From CAYXEN01 sp964464035 (GTDB taxonomy: Bacteria > Krumholzibacteriota > Krumholzibacteriia > WVZY01), in NCBI GenBank assembly GCA_964464035.1, contig CAYXEN010000002.1:1-64000 (forward strand): a stretch of DNA of 64,000 bases. Direction: 5' to 3'. Of this stretch, positions 1 through 8,595 are shown piece after piece. A program made the position numbers and the translations under genes. Numbering within the stretch: the stretch's first letter is position 1; each line of letters starts with the position of its first letter. Below the pieces are notes generated by a model that saw only the letters and a list, made by a program, of their open reading frames with translations, searched no databases and was not told where the DNA came from.

Positions 1-1
1 G

Positions 2-694
2 AGCACGGGAGTGATCGCCGTCTCGAGGCGGTTGCAGGACTATCTTCGAGCGACTTACGGAATCGAAGCCCGCTACATACCAAACGGTGCGGAAATGGGA
101 ACCACCCATGCGCCCCGTATCATCAGGGGATACGGCCTGGAGGGAGACGACTATGTGCTCACCGTGGGACGGATCATTCCCGATCGGCGTCTCCATGACG
201 TCATATCGGCCTTCACCCGCCTCGAAACCGATCTCAAGCTGGTGATAGTGGGTGAGGAATCGCCCAGGACAGACTATTCGGCCACACTGGAGAGAATGGC
301 GGACGATCGAGTGATATTCACCGGCAATCTCTACGGCGACGTTCTCAAGGAATTCTATGCAAACTGCAGGCTCTTCGTGTTGGCATCTTCCGTGGAAGGG
401 CTCCCCATAACGGCATGCGAGGCGATGGCTCACGGCAAAGGAATGCTCCTCAGCGACATACCTGAAAACCGCGAGGTTGGAGGGGACGCCGCAGAGTATT
501 TCAAGTGTTGTGATGATAATGAGTTGTACGCCAATCTTAAGGTGTTGCTCGAGGATCGGCCGAGGCTTGCCGCGCTCGGCGAGGAAGGGAGAAGGAGAGT
601 CTCGGGAGAGTATAACTGGGACAGGATAGCCGGAGACGTCGAGGATTTCTATGGAGAGCTGGTGGGGCGCACCCGCCGGCGCCACGAAAGTTGA
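2..694 (+). CDS. Glycosyltransferase family 4 (GT-B fold), 5'-truncated
   Basis: The frame is open to the left edge, so the N-terminal acceptor domain lies outside the window and the GTG at 11 is not a real start. What remains is the C-terminal nucleotide-sugar-binding half of a GT-B enzyme. It has the linker-like YIPNGAE, the VLTVGRIIPDRRLHDVI segment that opens the second Rossmann domain, and a late EGLPITACEAMA stretch that matches the EX7E donor-binding motif of GT4 enzymes. Such enzymes transfer sugars to lipid-linked or other acceptors at the cytoplasmic face. A 27-nt gap with an AGGAGG ribosome site leads to the SPOR lipoprotein gene, so co-transcription is likely. Donor and acceptor cannot be told from the sequence. 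Confidence 0.85.
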   Translation, partial: STGVIAVSRRLQDYLRATYGIEARYIPNGAEMGTTHAPRIIRGYGLEGDDYVLTVGRIIPDRRLHDVISAFTRLETDLKLVIVGEESPRTDYSATLERMADDRVIFTGNLYGDVLKEFYANCRLFVLASSVEGLPITACEAMAHGKGMLLSDIPENREVGGDAAEYFKCCDDNELYANLKVLLEDRPRLAALGEEGRRRVSGEYNWDRIAGDVEDFYGELVGRTRRRHES

Positions 695-721
695 CGGATT
701 GCAAGCGAGGAGGCTGGATCG

Positions 722-1267
722 ATGTTGCGCAAGAGAACGCTCGTTGCTGTGTGCTTGACGCTTTTCGCGCTCGTCGCGGTTTGCGGGTGCAGCCCCCGGG
801 GGGCGGCCCCGCCGCCGAGGGCAAGGGCCGAGGAGCCTTATGATTTCAAGTCCGAGGGACGTATTCCCCCGCTTCAGGAGAAAGACGTAAGGGAAGAGCC
901 CGATATCGAAGAGATGCCGGCGGTCGAGGAAAGTCTGGGCGTGGAAGAGGTGTCACCGGTGGTGGATTCGGCGCTTGCAGCGACCGGGATAGGGGAAAAG
1001 GGTCGTGAGGGCTCTACGCGCAGCGGTTTCAGGGTGCAGGTCTTCGCTTCGCTGAGCTCGGCCACGGCCGAGGAGGTGAAGGATTCATTCGAGCGCGAAC
1101 TGGGCGTCGAGGCGTACGTGGAGTACGTGGACGGCATGTACAAGGTCAGGCTGGGGGATTTCTTGAGCAGGCGGGAGGCCGAGGAGTTCCTCGCGAGATG
1201 CAGGAAAGCGGGGCACAAGGACGCATGGATCGTTCCCGCGCGGGTGAACGTGAAGCACGACGGATGA
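722..1267 (+). CDS. SPOR-domain lipoprotein
   Basis: 181 aa. The N-terminus has three basic residues, a hydrophobic stretch and a lipobox-like VCGC ending at Cys23, so export and lipid anchoring are expected. Residues about 25-100 are a Pro/Glu-rich low-complexity linker. Residues about 101-178 (starting GFRVQVFASLSS, with YVEYVDGMYKVRLGDF and REAEEFLARCRKAG) have the beta-alpha-beta repeat pattern of a SPOR domain, which in known proteins binds peptidoglycan stripped of peptides at division sites. An AGGAGG ribosome site lies 9 nt before the ATG. The role is probably cell wall or envelope related; a specific partner cannot be named. Confidence 0.85.
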   Translation: MLRKRTLVAVCLTLFALVAVCGCSPRGAAPPPRARAEEPYDFKSEGRIPPLQEKDVREEPDIEEMPAVEESLGVEEVSPVVDSALAATGIGEKGREGSTRSGFRVQVFASLSSATAEEVKDSFERELGVEAYVEYVDGMYKVRLGDFLSRREAEEFLARCRKAGHKDAWIVPARVNVKHDG

Positions 1268-1279
1268 GCCAGTTTGGAG

Positions 1280-1307
1280 TTGACACGGGGGGTCTTGCGG
1301 ATATACT
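1280..1307 (+). promoter_or_regulatory. Sigma-70-type promoter for the tRNA-Gly/tRNA-Cys pair
   Basis: A consensus -35 TTGACA (1280-1285), a 16-nt spacer and a -10 TATACT (1302-1307) sit directly upstream of tRNA-Gly. The expected start is about 1313-1315, only a few bases before the mature tRNA 5' end. This is the strongest housekeeping-type promoter seen in the window. Confidence 0.75.
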
Positions 1308-1320
1308 AGTAAGGCGAGGA

Positions 1321-1395
1321 GCGGGAATAGCTCAGGGGTAGAGCGCTACCTTGCCAAGGTAGATGTCGCGGGTTCAAATCCCGTTTCCCGCTCCA
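1321..1395 (+). tRNA. tRNA-Gly (GCC)
   Basis: A cloverleaf can be drawn. The acceptor stem is GCGGGAA/TTCCCGC, the anticodon stem CTACC/GGTAG, the loop TTGCCAA with anticodon GCC at 1353-1355, and the T-arm GGTTCAAATCC. The discriminator T and the CCA end are encoded. It shares a promoter with tRNA-Cys 16 bp downstream. Confidence 0.95.
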
Positions 1396-1411
1396 GTATA
1401 TTATCTATGAA

Positions 1412-1487
1412 GGCGGCATAGCCAAGTGGCTAAGGCGACGGTCTGCAAAACCGTTATTCCCCGGTTCAAATCCGGGTGCCGCCTCCA
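1412..1487 (+). tRNA. tRNA-Cys (GCA)
   Basis: Acceptor stem GGCGGCA/TGCCGCC, anticodon stem ACGGT/ACCGT, loop CTGCAAA with anticodon GCA at 1445-1447, and an encoded CCA. A short T-run follows at 1488-1493 and may help end the two-tRNA transcript. Confidence 0.95.
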
Positions 1488-1573
1488 TTTTTTGCTCCCA
1501 CGGATATTCCGGCCGCGGACGACGTCTATGCGGCTTCAACCGGGCCCTGTTGATGCGGGAGAGGGAGGACGCG

Positions 1574-2188
1574 CTAGAAAGGGTCCGGCACCTCGAGGTT
1601 CTGCCTGACCACCACGTGCATGACCGCGCAGGCTTTCCAGTCGAATGCTATGGGATCGGAGAGACTCGGCAAGGGATCGACGTCCCCGTTCTGGACCGTG
1701 AAGACGAGGATCGGGTCGTCGCCGCTTATGAAATCGGCGAGGGCCCGGTTGACGAGGTTCACCCCGGACGAGTCCAGGTCGGCGGGCACCATGACGCCGA
1801 GGGTCCTTTCCAGTGAAACGTTCGCATAGGTCAGGATGGGGAATGGGCCTTCCGGCTTGTCCTTGCGTTCGACCGTGATGATCCCGGATATCGACCAGTC
1901 GTGATCGTGGCTGAATTGCGTGATCCCGTAGGAAACGCTGACGAGGACGGCCCTCGAAATGTCCGACCGTGACATTCCGTTTTCGGTCAGGAGGTCGTCG
2001 AGTTTCCTGCCGAAGTTCACTTCGGCGGGCGTTATGAAGCTCGCCAGGAGTTCCATCTCGGAGAAGTCGGCGCAGCTTTCCTCCGTCAAGACGATTTCGA
2101 GTGATTTCTTCTTGAGCAGGCAACTCGATATGCCGATGATCAACAAAGCCGTCAAGCTCGAGACGATGATCCTTTTCACCTTGTTCAC
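1574..2188 (-). CDS. Predicted lipoprotein of unknown function
   Basis: 204 aa, GTG start at 2188 with AAAGGAG just upstream. The N-terminus (basic MNKVKR, hydrophobic core, ISSC lipobox at about Cys23) predicts a lipid-anchored exported protein. The rest is a soluble alpha/beta sequence with no motif I recognise. It contains alternating hydrophobic strands such as SWSISGIITVERK and ends in a short Val-rich strand. It lies 8 bp downstream of the probable outer-membrane protein gene on the same strand, so the two are probably co-transcribed. Function unknown. Confidence 0.7.
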   Translation of the reverse strand: MNKVKRIIVSSLTALLIIGISSCLLKKKSLEIVLTEESCADFSEMELLASFITPAEVNFGRKLDDLLTENGMSRSDISRAVLVSVSYGITQFSHDHDWSISGIITVERKDKPEGPFPILTYANVSLERTLGVMVPADLDSSGVNLVNRALADFISGDDPILVFTVQNGDVDPLPSLSDPIAFDWKACAVMHVVVRQNLEVPDPF

Positions 2189-2196
2189 GTCTCCTT

Positions 2197-3114
2197 TCAG
2201 TTGCCGAATGCCAAGCCGAGCGAGAAACTGCGTTGAGCGGCGATGTTGTATTCAGCGTTCAAGTCCAGGATTGCGAAGTCGAGCGAGAGCCCCAACGTGA
2301 GATGAACCGTCCGCGTGGCCGGAAAAAGGAGCTCCACGTCGATGGGGGTTCCCGTGCTTTCGCTCTTGTAGTTTGCACTCATGGAGAACCTGTCCACGGA
2401 AAGTCCCGCGTATGGTTCCATGCCGATGAGACCGCTCTTGAGGCGCCTGCCCGCCTGCACGCCGAAGCTCAGGGCGGACGAAGATATCAAATCGCCGCCG
2501 AGGCTGAAGCTCTGGTAGAAGAAGCCGGCGGCCAGGTCCAGCGGAAAGCCGGCGGGAAAGTGCTGCGAGAGGTTGTGGCGGATTCCGAATCCGATCAACT
2601 TTATGTCCCCGATCTCCACGTCCCCGGTGTTGACGGCGAAGTAACGGACGAGAGCCTCCGTTCCTCCCAACGAGGAGATTCTCACTTGCGGCACGGCGAG
2701 GGCGAACGAATGGAGGCTGAAACCGCCTGGAAAGGCGAAGCTGGTCCCGCCGTCCCCGATGACGATCTTGGCGTCACCGGGACCCACGACGGTCGGAGCG
2801 ATCACCTGTTGCAGGGGCGAGAAGTTTCCCTCGGTGGAAGCGAGGAAGGTTTCATCGTCGGCCCCGAAGATCACCGACATCATCCGGAGTTCTATGTTCA
2901 AGTGGAATCCCGACGTCGGCACGTAGGCGGAATGAAACAGACCGTCGTTGAGGTCGGCTCCGAATGCGTCCGCGAGGGGCTGGAGATACCCGGTCGCGTT
3001 TGCGCCCGTATAGGCCTTGAGTTGATTCTCGATCTGGGCATGCGAGGGAACGGCGGATGCCAGCACGATGATAGCGGCGCTCGCAACCAGGAGTGACAGG
3101 CGGCTCAGAGTCAT
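2197..3114 (-). CDS. Exported beta-rich protein, probably outer membrane (DUF6588-like)
   Basis: 305 aa from the ATG at 3114, which has AAGGAGG 6 nt upstream; the open frame extends further upstream without support. A signal peptide ends near AVPSHA. The mature protein starts QIENQLKAYTGANATGYLQP and continues as alternating beta strands rich in Gly, Phe and Ser, ending LGLAFGN with a C-terminal aromatic pattern suggestive of a beta-barrel. The opening segment resembles the family I remember as DUF6588; this is from memory and unverified. It is divergent from the M64 peptidase gene with a 103-bp shared upstream region. Confidence 0.65.
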   Translation of the reverse strand: MTLSRLSLLVASAAIIVLASAVPSHAQIENQLKAYTGANATGYLQPLADAFGADLNDGLFHSAYVPTSGFHLNIELRMMSVIFGADDETFLASTEGNFSPLQQVIAPTVVGPGDAKIVIGDGGTSFAFPGGFSLHSFALAVPQVRISSLGGTEALVRYFAVNTGDVEIGDIKLIGFGIRHNLSQHFPAGFPLDLAAGFFYQSFSLGGDLISSSALSFGVQAGRRLKSGLIGMEPYAGLSVDRFSMSANYKSESTGTPIDVELLFPATRTVHLTLGLSLDFAILDLNAEYNIAAQRSFSLGLAFGN

Positions 3115-3217
3115 CTTTTTCCTCCTTGGTCCATTGATCGGCAATGGAAATAATAACTTTAATCTTTCTCGCAGGGAAGGTAAAGTCGTACGGAAAATCG
3201 AAAAGGAGGAAGCACCC

Positions 3218-4693
3218 ATGATCGTCGTACTAGTGCAATTTGTGATCCTCATGCTGGCAAGTGTTCCGCTGAGTGCCCAGGAATCACCTTCGTTTGCCGA
3301 TAATTTCGAGAACCGGACGATGCGGATAGATTATCACCACGCCGCGGATGCGAAGCGCGAATTCATAACGCTCGATAAGATATACATATACGGCACCTGG
3401 GCGGGAAGCACGACCCATCTCCTGGACGAGCTGGGTTACGGGGCGTATTGCTGCAAGATCTACGATGCGGCAAGCGGCAATCTCTTGTATTCCAAAGGAT
3501 TCGACAGTTATTGCAAGGAGTACATGACGAGTCGCATGGCGAAGGAAGGGACGATGAAGACCTTTCACGAGTCCGCTCTCGTTCCGCTGCCCCGCAAAGA
3601 AGTGTTCTTCTCTCTCGAAAAGAGAAGCAAGGATGGCATCATGCACGAGATATTCCGTTGCAGGATCGATCCCGAGGACGTGAACATAATCAAGGACGAG
3701 GGAGTGGATGAATCGGTCAAGGTATTCAAGAGCCTCTACAACGGGGACCCGCATCGAAAGGTGGACGTCGCCTTCGTCGGCGAAGGGTACACGGCCGAAG
3801 AGGAGACGAAGTTCAGAAACGATCTGAAACGGTTCACGGACGTCTTCTTCGCGCGGGAGCCTTGCCGGTCTTCCAAGAAGGATTTCAACGTCTACGGCGT
3901 GTTCAAGCCCTCCCAGGAAAGCGGAACGGACGAACCGAGGCACGGATCCTTCCGGAACACCCTGCTCGGCACCACGTTCAACTCGCTGGGTTCGGAGAGG
4001 TATCTTCTCACCGAGGACAACAAGACGTTGCGCGACGTCGCGGGCAGGGTGCCCTACGACGCGATATACATAATGGTGAACCACAACCGGTACGGGGGCG
4101 GGGGGATCTACAACCTGTACTGCACGTTCACGACCGACAACCAGTGGAGCGAGTACCTGATGGTTCACGAGTTCGGGCATTCCTTCTTCGGTCTCGCCGA
4201 CGAATATTACACTTCTAGCGTCGCGTACGAGGATTTCTACCCGAAGGGCTACGAGCCGGTGGAACCCAATATAACCGCCCTCCTCGATCCCGAAAACGTC
4301 AAGTGGAAGAGCCTTCTCACGAAAGGCATCGAGATACCGACGCCCTGGGAGAAGGAGCAGTACGACGAGGCGGACCTCGCCTGGCAGGAAGAGCGAAGGA
4401 AGCTCAACGATGAGATAGCGCGATTGCGGCGCGAGGGTGCTCCTGAGGACGAGGTGAGAGCACTCCAGCGCAAGTACGACGAAATGGATCGCAGGCATTC
4501 CGAAGAGATGCACGAGTTTCTGCGCAAGAGCAGGTATTTCGGAAAGGTCGGTGCTTTCGAAGGAGCGGGTTACGCCTCGAAAGGACTCTACCGGCCCATG
4601 GTGGATTGCATAATGTTCACGAAAGGTTCGCCGGTCTTCTGCAAGGTCTGCGAGGAAGCCATGAAAAGGGTCATCCGCAATTACACCGAATGA
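3218..4693 (+). CDS. Secreted zinc metallopeptidase, M64 (IgA peptidase-like) family
   Basis: 491 aa from the ATG at 3218, preceded by AAAGGAGG. The signal peptide ends near LSAQE. An N-terminal beta-rich region (about 30-165) precedes the peptidase domain, which begins at KVDVAFVGEGYTAEE. The zinc site HEFGH is at 317-321, followed by GLADEYY; the Asp/Glu after HEXXH fits the M64 pattern. Residues about 385-435 form a charged helical insertion rich in Glu, Arg and Lys. The C-terminus has GAGYASKGLYRPMVDC and a late CKVC, as in M64 peptidases. The natural substrate is unknown; IgA cleavage is known only for the founding member. Confidence 0.88.
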   Translation: MIVVLVQFVILMLASVPLSAQESPSFADNFENRTMRIDYHHAADAKREFITLDKIYIYGTWAGSTTHLLDELGYGAYCCKIYDAASGNLLYSKGFDSYCKEYMTSRMAKEGTMKTFHESALVPLPRKEVFFSLEKRSKDGIMHEIFRCRIDPEDVNIIKDEGVDESVKVFKSLYNGDPHRKVDVAFVGEGYTAEEETKFRNDLKRFTDVFFAREPCRSSKKDFNVYGVFKPSQESGTDEPRHGSFRNTLLGTTFNSLGSERYLLTEDNKTLRDVAGRVPYDAIYIMVNHNRYGGGGIYNLYCTFTTDNQWSEYLMVHEFGHSFFGLADEYYTSSVAYEDFYPKGYEPVEPNITALLDPENVKWKSLLTKGIEIPTPWEKEQYDEADLAWQEERRKLNDEIARLRREGAPEDEVRALQRKYDEMDRRHSEEMHEFLRKSRYFGKVGAFEGAGYASKGLYRPMVDCIMFTKGSPVFCKVCEEAMKRVIRNYTE

Positions 4694-4711
4694 CGGAGGT
4701 CGAAGCGGCTT

Positions 4712-5758
4712 CTACTTTTCACCGTCGCCGCCGCGCGCGATCTCTCCAAGGTGGATGTGATTGCGCCAGAGGAAAAAGAAACCCAGGATGGTCACGGGGA
4801 GAAACTGGGTCGCGTGATATATCACGGAGAAAGCGAGGGCCGAAGCCTTGCTCACCCCGAAGAGCCCCAGGCCCAGGACGCACGCGTACTGGGTCGTTCC
4901 TATGAAGGCGGGGGCGGACGGTATCATGGAGCCCAGGGATATGAGGACTATGAGCAGGACGCTCGCCAAGTAGGGAAGATCGAGACTCAAGGCTCCGAAA
5001 CACGTGTACACGGCTAGGAGCGCCATCAGCCATACGGGAATCGAGGTCAGGATCACGGCGGGAAGAGCCCTGCGGTCGGAGAGGACCTCGAGGCCCTCGA
5101 GAAACGCTACGCACATCGAGCTTACCCTCGAGCCTATGCCGCCCGGGAGCAGACCGCATGCTTTTTCGATCAACCGGACGGCGTGATCACTCTTCCGCTT
5201 GAAGAGGAATAGTACGAGCAACAGCAGGACGTTGGCCGCCAGGATCCAGTAGCCTCCCGTCTGCAGCCACTTGACTCCCGTGTGATGAATGAGAGCGATC
5301 CAGAGAAGGACCAGGAGGGCGAAGACATCTACTATGCGCTCGTATACTATGGTTGCGAAGGCGGAAGAAGTGCTGATGCCTTCGATTCTCCCCAGCGCGT
5401 AGGCGCGAACCAGTTCTCCGAGGCGGGCGGGCAGGAGATTGTTGGCCATGTACCCGATCATGGTCGCCGAAAACAGTCTCGAGGTTCTTACATTCTTCAC
5501 GTGTCGCAGCATGAACCGCCAACGGTAGGCGCGGAGATAGTGTCCGAAGAGGGACAGGGCGATCACCGGAGCCAGGTAGGAGTAGCGGGCGCCTTTGAGC
5601 GCCGTTGCGAACTCGTTCCATTCTATGTGCTGCAGGGCTAGGTACAGGAAGGCGGCGCTGAAGGCGATGCCGAGGGAGATCTTGACGAGGTGATTCCCGG
5701 ATCCGCCCGGCGTGGAACCGGATCCGCCCCTTGCAGCAATGTTCCGTGCCTTGCCCAT
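4712..5758 (-). CDS. Flippase-like / LPG-synthase TM family membrane protein
   Basis: 348 aa. The start at 5758 shares one base with the asnB stop (TGATG), which favours it over upstream ATGs inside asnB. About eight hydrophobic segments begin at LVKISLGIAFSAAFLYLAL. Family-like landmarks include YLAPVIALSLFGHYLRAYRWRFML, ATMIGYMANNLLPARLGELVRAY and the late LGSMIPSAPAFIGTTQY. This is the transmembrane domain of MprF-like and UPF0104 proteins, which move or act on lipid-linked substrates. The coupled upstream genes (amidotransferase, GT2, large membrane protein) suggest a glycolipid or glycan pathway. A second family member lies at 31521-32486. Confidence 0.82.
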   Translation of the reverse strand: MGKARNIAARGGSGSTPGGSGNHLVKISLGIAFSAAFLYLALQHIEWNEFATALKGARYSYLAPVIALSLFGHYLRAYRWRFMLRHVKNVRTSRLFSATMIGYMANNLLPARLGELVRAYALGRIEGISTSSAFATIVYERIVDVFALLVLLWIALIHHTGVKWLQTGGYWILAANVLLLLVLFLFKRKSDHAVRLIEKACGLLPGGIGSRVSSMCVAFLEGLEVLSDRRALPAVILTSIPVWLMALLAVYTCFGALSLDLPYLASVLLIVLISLGSMIPSAPAFIGTTQYACVLGLGLFGVSKASALAFSVIYHATQFLPVTILGFFFLWRNHIHLGEIARGGDGEK

Positions 5759-7689
5759 CAGAGCCCCCATCGTTTCCTGACGGCCTCCGGCGGAGTCACT
5801 CGAGGCGCGGCGATGAACATCTCGTACCAGACTTGAAAGCACATGAGTCCCCACAGCGCGTAACCGTGGTCGCGTTTCCGGTTTTGGTGTTCAGCCAGCA
5901 TGGTATCGACGAAGTCCATGTCGAAAAGCCCTGTCGCGCCCAGCCTTTCCCTGGAGAGAACTTCGCGCGCCAAACGATTGAGCTCCCCCGCCAACCAAAC
6001 ATTTACAGGGACGTTGAAACCCGCCTTCCTGCGATACAGGACGTCGGAAGGGAGAACGCCTTCCAGCGCCTTCTTGAGAATGTACTTCTTGATCCTCTTC
6101 TTGAATTTCATGGAAGAAGGTATCCTCGCCGCCAGCTCCACCAGCTCGTGGTCGAGGAAGGGGACGCGGGCTTCCAGGGCGTTCGCCATCGTCATCCTGT
6201 CCACTTTGGCCAGCATGTCCGCCGGCAGGTAAAATCGCGTATCCACGTAGAGCATGCGGTTCAAGGGATCGTCGGTGCCGGAAGCGGCGAAGTAGTGCTT
6301 GTAGAGTTCCGGCGTCCTGACCGGAGCGAGTCGCTCCCTGACGTCGTCACTGTAGAGTCTGCTCTTGGCAGTCTCCGAGAAAATCACCCGCCACCAGAAG
6401 TGGGCTTCTTCGGCGTCGAGTTCCGCTCCTTCGACGAAACGCTTGGCCTTGAAGTCGAAACTCACCTTGGTCAGGGAGACGGGCAACGCGTCGACCGCTT
6501 TCTTGACTATGTGCCTTCTGAACCAGGCGGGCAGGCGCCTGTACATCTTGCGCACGTAATAGGCGTTGTACGTGTCATAGCCCGCGAAGACCTCGTCTCC
6601 GCCGTCTCCGGTGAGGACCATGGTGACCGATTCGCGCGCGAACTTGGCGAGGAGGTACACGGGAATCATGGAAGAATCCGCCAGGGGATCGTCCGCGTGC
6701 CAGATGAGCGTCTCGAGGAGCGAAACGACGTCCGGGGATACTTCTATCTCGTGGTGATCGCAGGCGAAGCGTTCCGCTATCATGCGGGCGTAGCGGGCTT
6801 CGCTGAAACTCTTCTCCTTGAAGTCTATCGAGAAGGTCGAGACGGGCCCGTCCAGGATATCCGCCATGTAGGCCGTCACCGCGGATGAATCTATCCCCCC
6901 GCTCAGGAAAGCGCCGAAAGGCACGTCGCTCACCAAGTGGGATTCCACGCAGCTCCTCAGCTTGTCTGCGACCTCGTCCGCCCACTTCCGCTCGTCGAGC
7001 GAATGATCCTCGTCGAACCGAAGATCCCAGTATGAGTGAAGCTCGATCCCCTCCGGGGAGCAGACGAGGTACTGTCCGGGAAGGAGTTGGTGGACGTTTT
7101 CCACGAGAGTGAACGGAGCGGGGACGTAGTTGAGGGAGAGGTAATGGTGAAGCCCTTCGTGGGACAACCGCCTGGAGACGGCCGGGTGGGCGAGGATGGA
7201 TTTGAGCTCGCTCGCGAAGACCAGCATCCCTTTCTGGTCGGTGTAATACAAGGGCTTTATGCCCAGCCTGTCCCGGGCGACGAAGAGCTTCTTGTTCTTC
7301 TCGTCCCAGACGGCGAGCGCGAACATCCCCTGGAGTTTTTCGACGCAAGCCGCTCCCTCTTCCTCGTAGAGGTGGACGATCACTTCGCAATCGCTTCGCG
7401 ACGAGAACTTGTGTCCCTTCGCCTCGAGATACCCGCGCAATCGGGGGAAATTGTATATCTCGCCGTTGCATATCACGGCTATGGAACGATTCTCGTTGTA
7501 GAGCGGCTGGTGCCCGGATTCGGGATCTATGATTATCAGCCGGCGCATCGCGATGCCGAGCGGGCCGTCGACGTGGCTTCCCGAATCGTCCGGTCCGCGA
7601 TGGGTGAGCAGGTCGTTGATGCGGCCGAGCAGCCCGGGATCGACCGGCTCGTCATTGCGATACGAGTAGATTCCGCAGATGCCGCACAT
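5758..7689 (-). CDS. asnB: Asparagine synthase (glutamine-hydrolysing), AsnB type
   Basis: 643 aa, starting MCGICGIYS, so Cys2 is the class II glutaminase nucleophile after Met removal. The glutaminase domain spans about 1-210, with HRGPDD and CNGEIYN visible. The synthetase domain follows, with the PP-loop SGGIDSS at about 263-269, GDGGDE, and the late LEARVPFLDHELVE motif. Ammonia from glutamine is channelled to an adenylated acceptor. The length fits the AsnB family found in exopolysaccharide and glycan loci, so here it may amidate a glycan or lipid acid rather than make free asparagine. It is translation-coupled on both sides. Confidence 0.9.
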   Translation of the reverse strand: MCGICGIYSYRNDEPVDPGLLGRINDLLTHRGPDDSGSHVDGPLGIAMRRLIIIDPESGHQPLYNENRSIAVICNGEIYNFPRLRGYLEAKGHKFSSRSDCEVIVHLYEEEGAACVEKLQGMFALAVWDEKNKKLFVARDRLGIKPLYYTDQKGMLVFASELKSILAHPAVSRRLSHEGLHHYLSLNYVPAPFTLVENVHQLLPGQYLVCSPEGIELHSYWDLRFDEDHSLDERKWADEVADKLRSCVESHLVSDVPFGAFLSGGIDSSAVTAYMADILDGPVSTFSIDFKEKSFSEARYARMIAERFACDHHEIEVSPDVVSLLETLIWHADDPLADSSMIPVYLLAKFARESVTMVLTGDGGDEVFAGYDTYNAYYVRKMYRRLPAWFRRHIVKKAVDALPVSLTKVSFDFKAKRFVEGAELDAEEAHFWWRVIFSETAKSRLYSDDVRERLAPVRTPELYKHYFAASGTDDPLNRMLYVDTRFYLPADMLAKVDRMTMANALEARVPFLDHELVELAARIPSSMKFKKRIKKYILKKALEGVLPSDVLYRRKAGFNVPVNVWLAGELNRLAREVLSRERLGATGLFDMDFVDTMLAEHQNRKRDHGYALWGLMCFQVWYEMFIAAPRVTPPEAVRKRWGL

Positions 7690-8595
7690 CTATGGTTGCT
7701 TTCTCTCCGTGTATCTCCGCTCCCTGCGGAGCGAGGATATCTGATCGGCCAGGAGGCCGAAGAAGAACACCATCACGGAGGATACGAGCAGGAAAAGGGA
7801 TGCCATGGAGAGCCCCCGTCCCATCAGCAGGTACCTGAGCCCCCAGGCCACGCCGAAAAGGAAAAGAAAGATGCTCGCCGGGCCGAAGACCCGGAAAGGA
7901 TCGAGCAGTGTGGTCAGCCTCAGGACGAGCAGCACCGTGTCCATTCCGTCGCGCAGGGGCCTGACGGTGCTCTTGCCGACGCGTTTCTTCACGGTGATGG
8001 GAACGAAATCCACTTCGTAACCCTCCCTGAGGATGATGAGAGTCGTCGTCGTGGATGCCGAGAAGCCGTTCGGAAGCAGATGCAGGTACTCCAGGAGCAC
8101 GTCGCGCTTTATGGCTCTCAAGCCGCAGTTGAGATCGGGAATTCGCATCCTTGCCAGGTAGTTGGCGAGAAGGCCGAGAAGTTTCTTGCCGCCCTTGCGC
8201 GAGAAAGGAGCGTACGACTTGCTCGTCCTGCTTCCGAAGGCGGCTTCGATGCCCCTCGCTCTGTCCATGACCCTTTCGATGTCCATGGGGTCGAACTGGT
8301 TGTCCGCGTCGAAGAATACGACGTATTCGCCTCTCGCCTCCAGAACTCCGGTCTTGAGTGCGGCCCCGTATCCCTTGTTCCTGCGGTGGCGGTACACCAC
8401 TGCGCCGGTCTTTTCCGCGAGGTCTGCGGTCCCGTCCGTCGAACCGTCGTCTACTACGATCAATTCGTAGGATCGATCGCTTTTCTCCATCATGTCCTGG
8501 ATGCCTTGTATCGCGGCTTCGATGCCGCCCGCTTCGTTGTATGCGGGCACTATTATCGATGCGTCCGCAGCGCCGCCGTTCGTCTTTCCATCCAT
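7690..8595 (-). CDS. Family 2 glycosyltransferase, polyprenyl-phosphate glycosyltransferase-like
   Basis: 301 aa. The ATG at 8595 overlaps the upstream stop by one base (TGATG). The catalytic domain has SIIVPAYNEAGG, VVDDGSTDGT, RNKGYGAALKTG and the DxD-containing FFDADNQFDP, typical of DPM1/GtrB-like GT2 enzymes that load a sugar onto a polyprenyl phosphate at the cytoplasmic face. Two C-terminal TM helices (FGPASIFLFLFGVAWGL and ASLFLLVSSVMVFFFGLL) match that subfamily. The upstream gene encodes a multi-TM protein of the kind that could use such a lipid-linked sugar. The gene ends immediately before the asnB ATG. Confidence 0.88.
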   Translation of the reverse strand: MDGKTNGGAADASIIVPAYNEAGGIEAAIQGIQDMMEKSDRSYELIVVDDGSTDGTADLAEKTGAVVYRHRRNKGYGAALKTGVLEARGEYVVFFDADNQFDPMDIERVMDRARGIEAAFGSRTSKSYAPFSRKGGKKLLGLLANYLARMRIPDLNCGLRAIKRDVLLEYLHLLPNGFSASTTTTLIILREGYEVDFVPITVKKRVGKSTVRPLRDGMDTVLLVLRLTTLLDPFRVFGPASIFLFLFGVAWGLRYLLMGRGLSMASLFLLVSSVMVFFFGLLADQISSLRRERRYTERKQP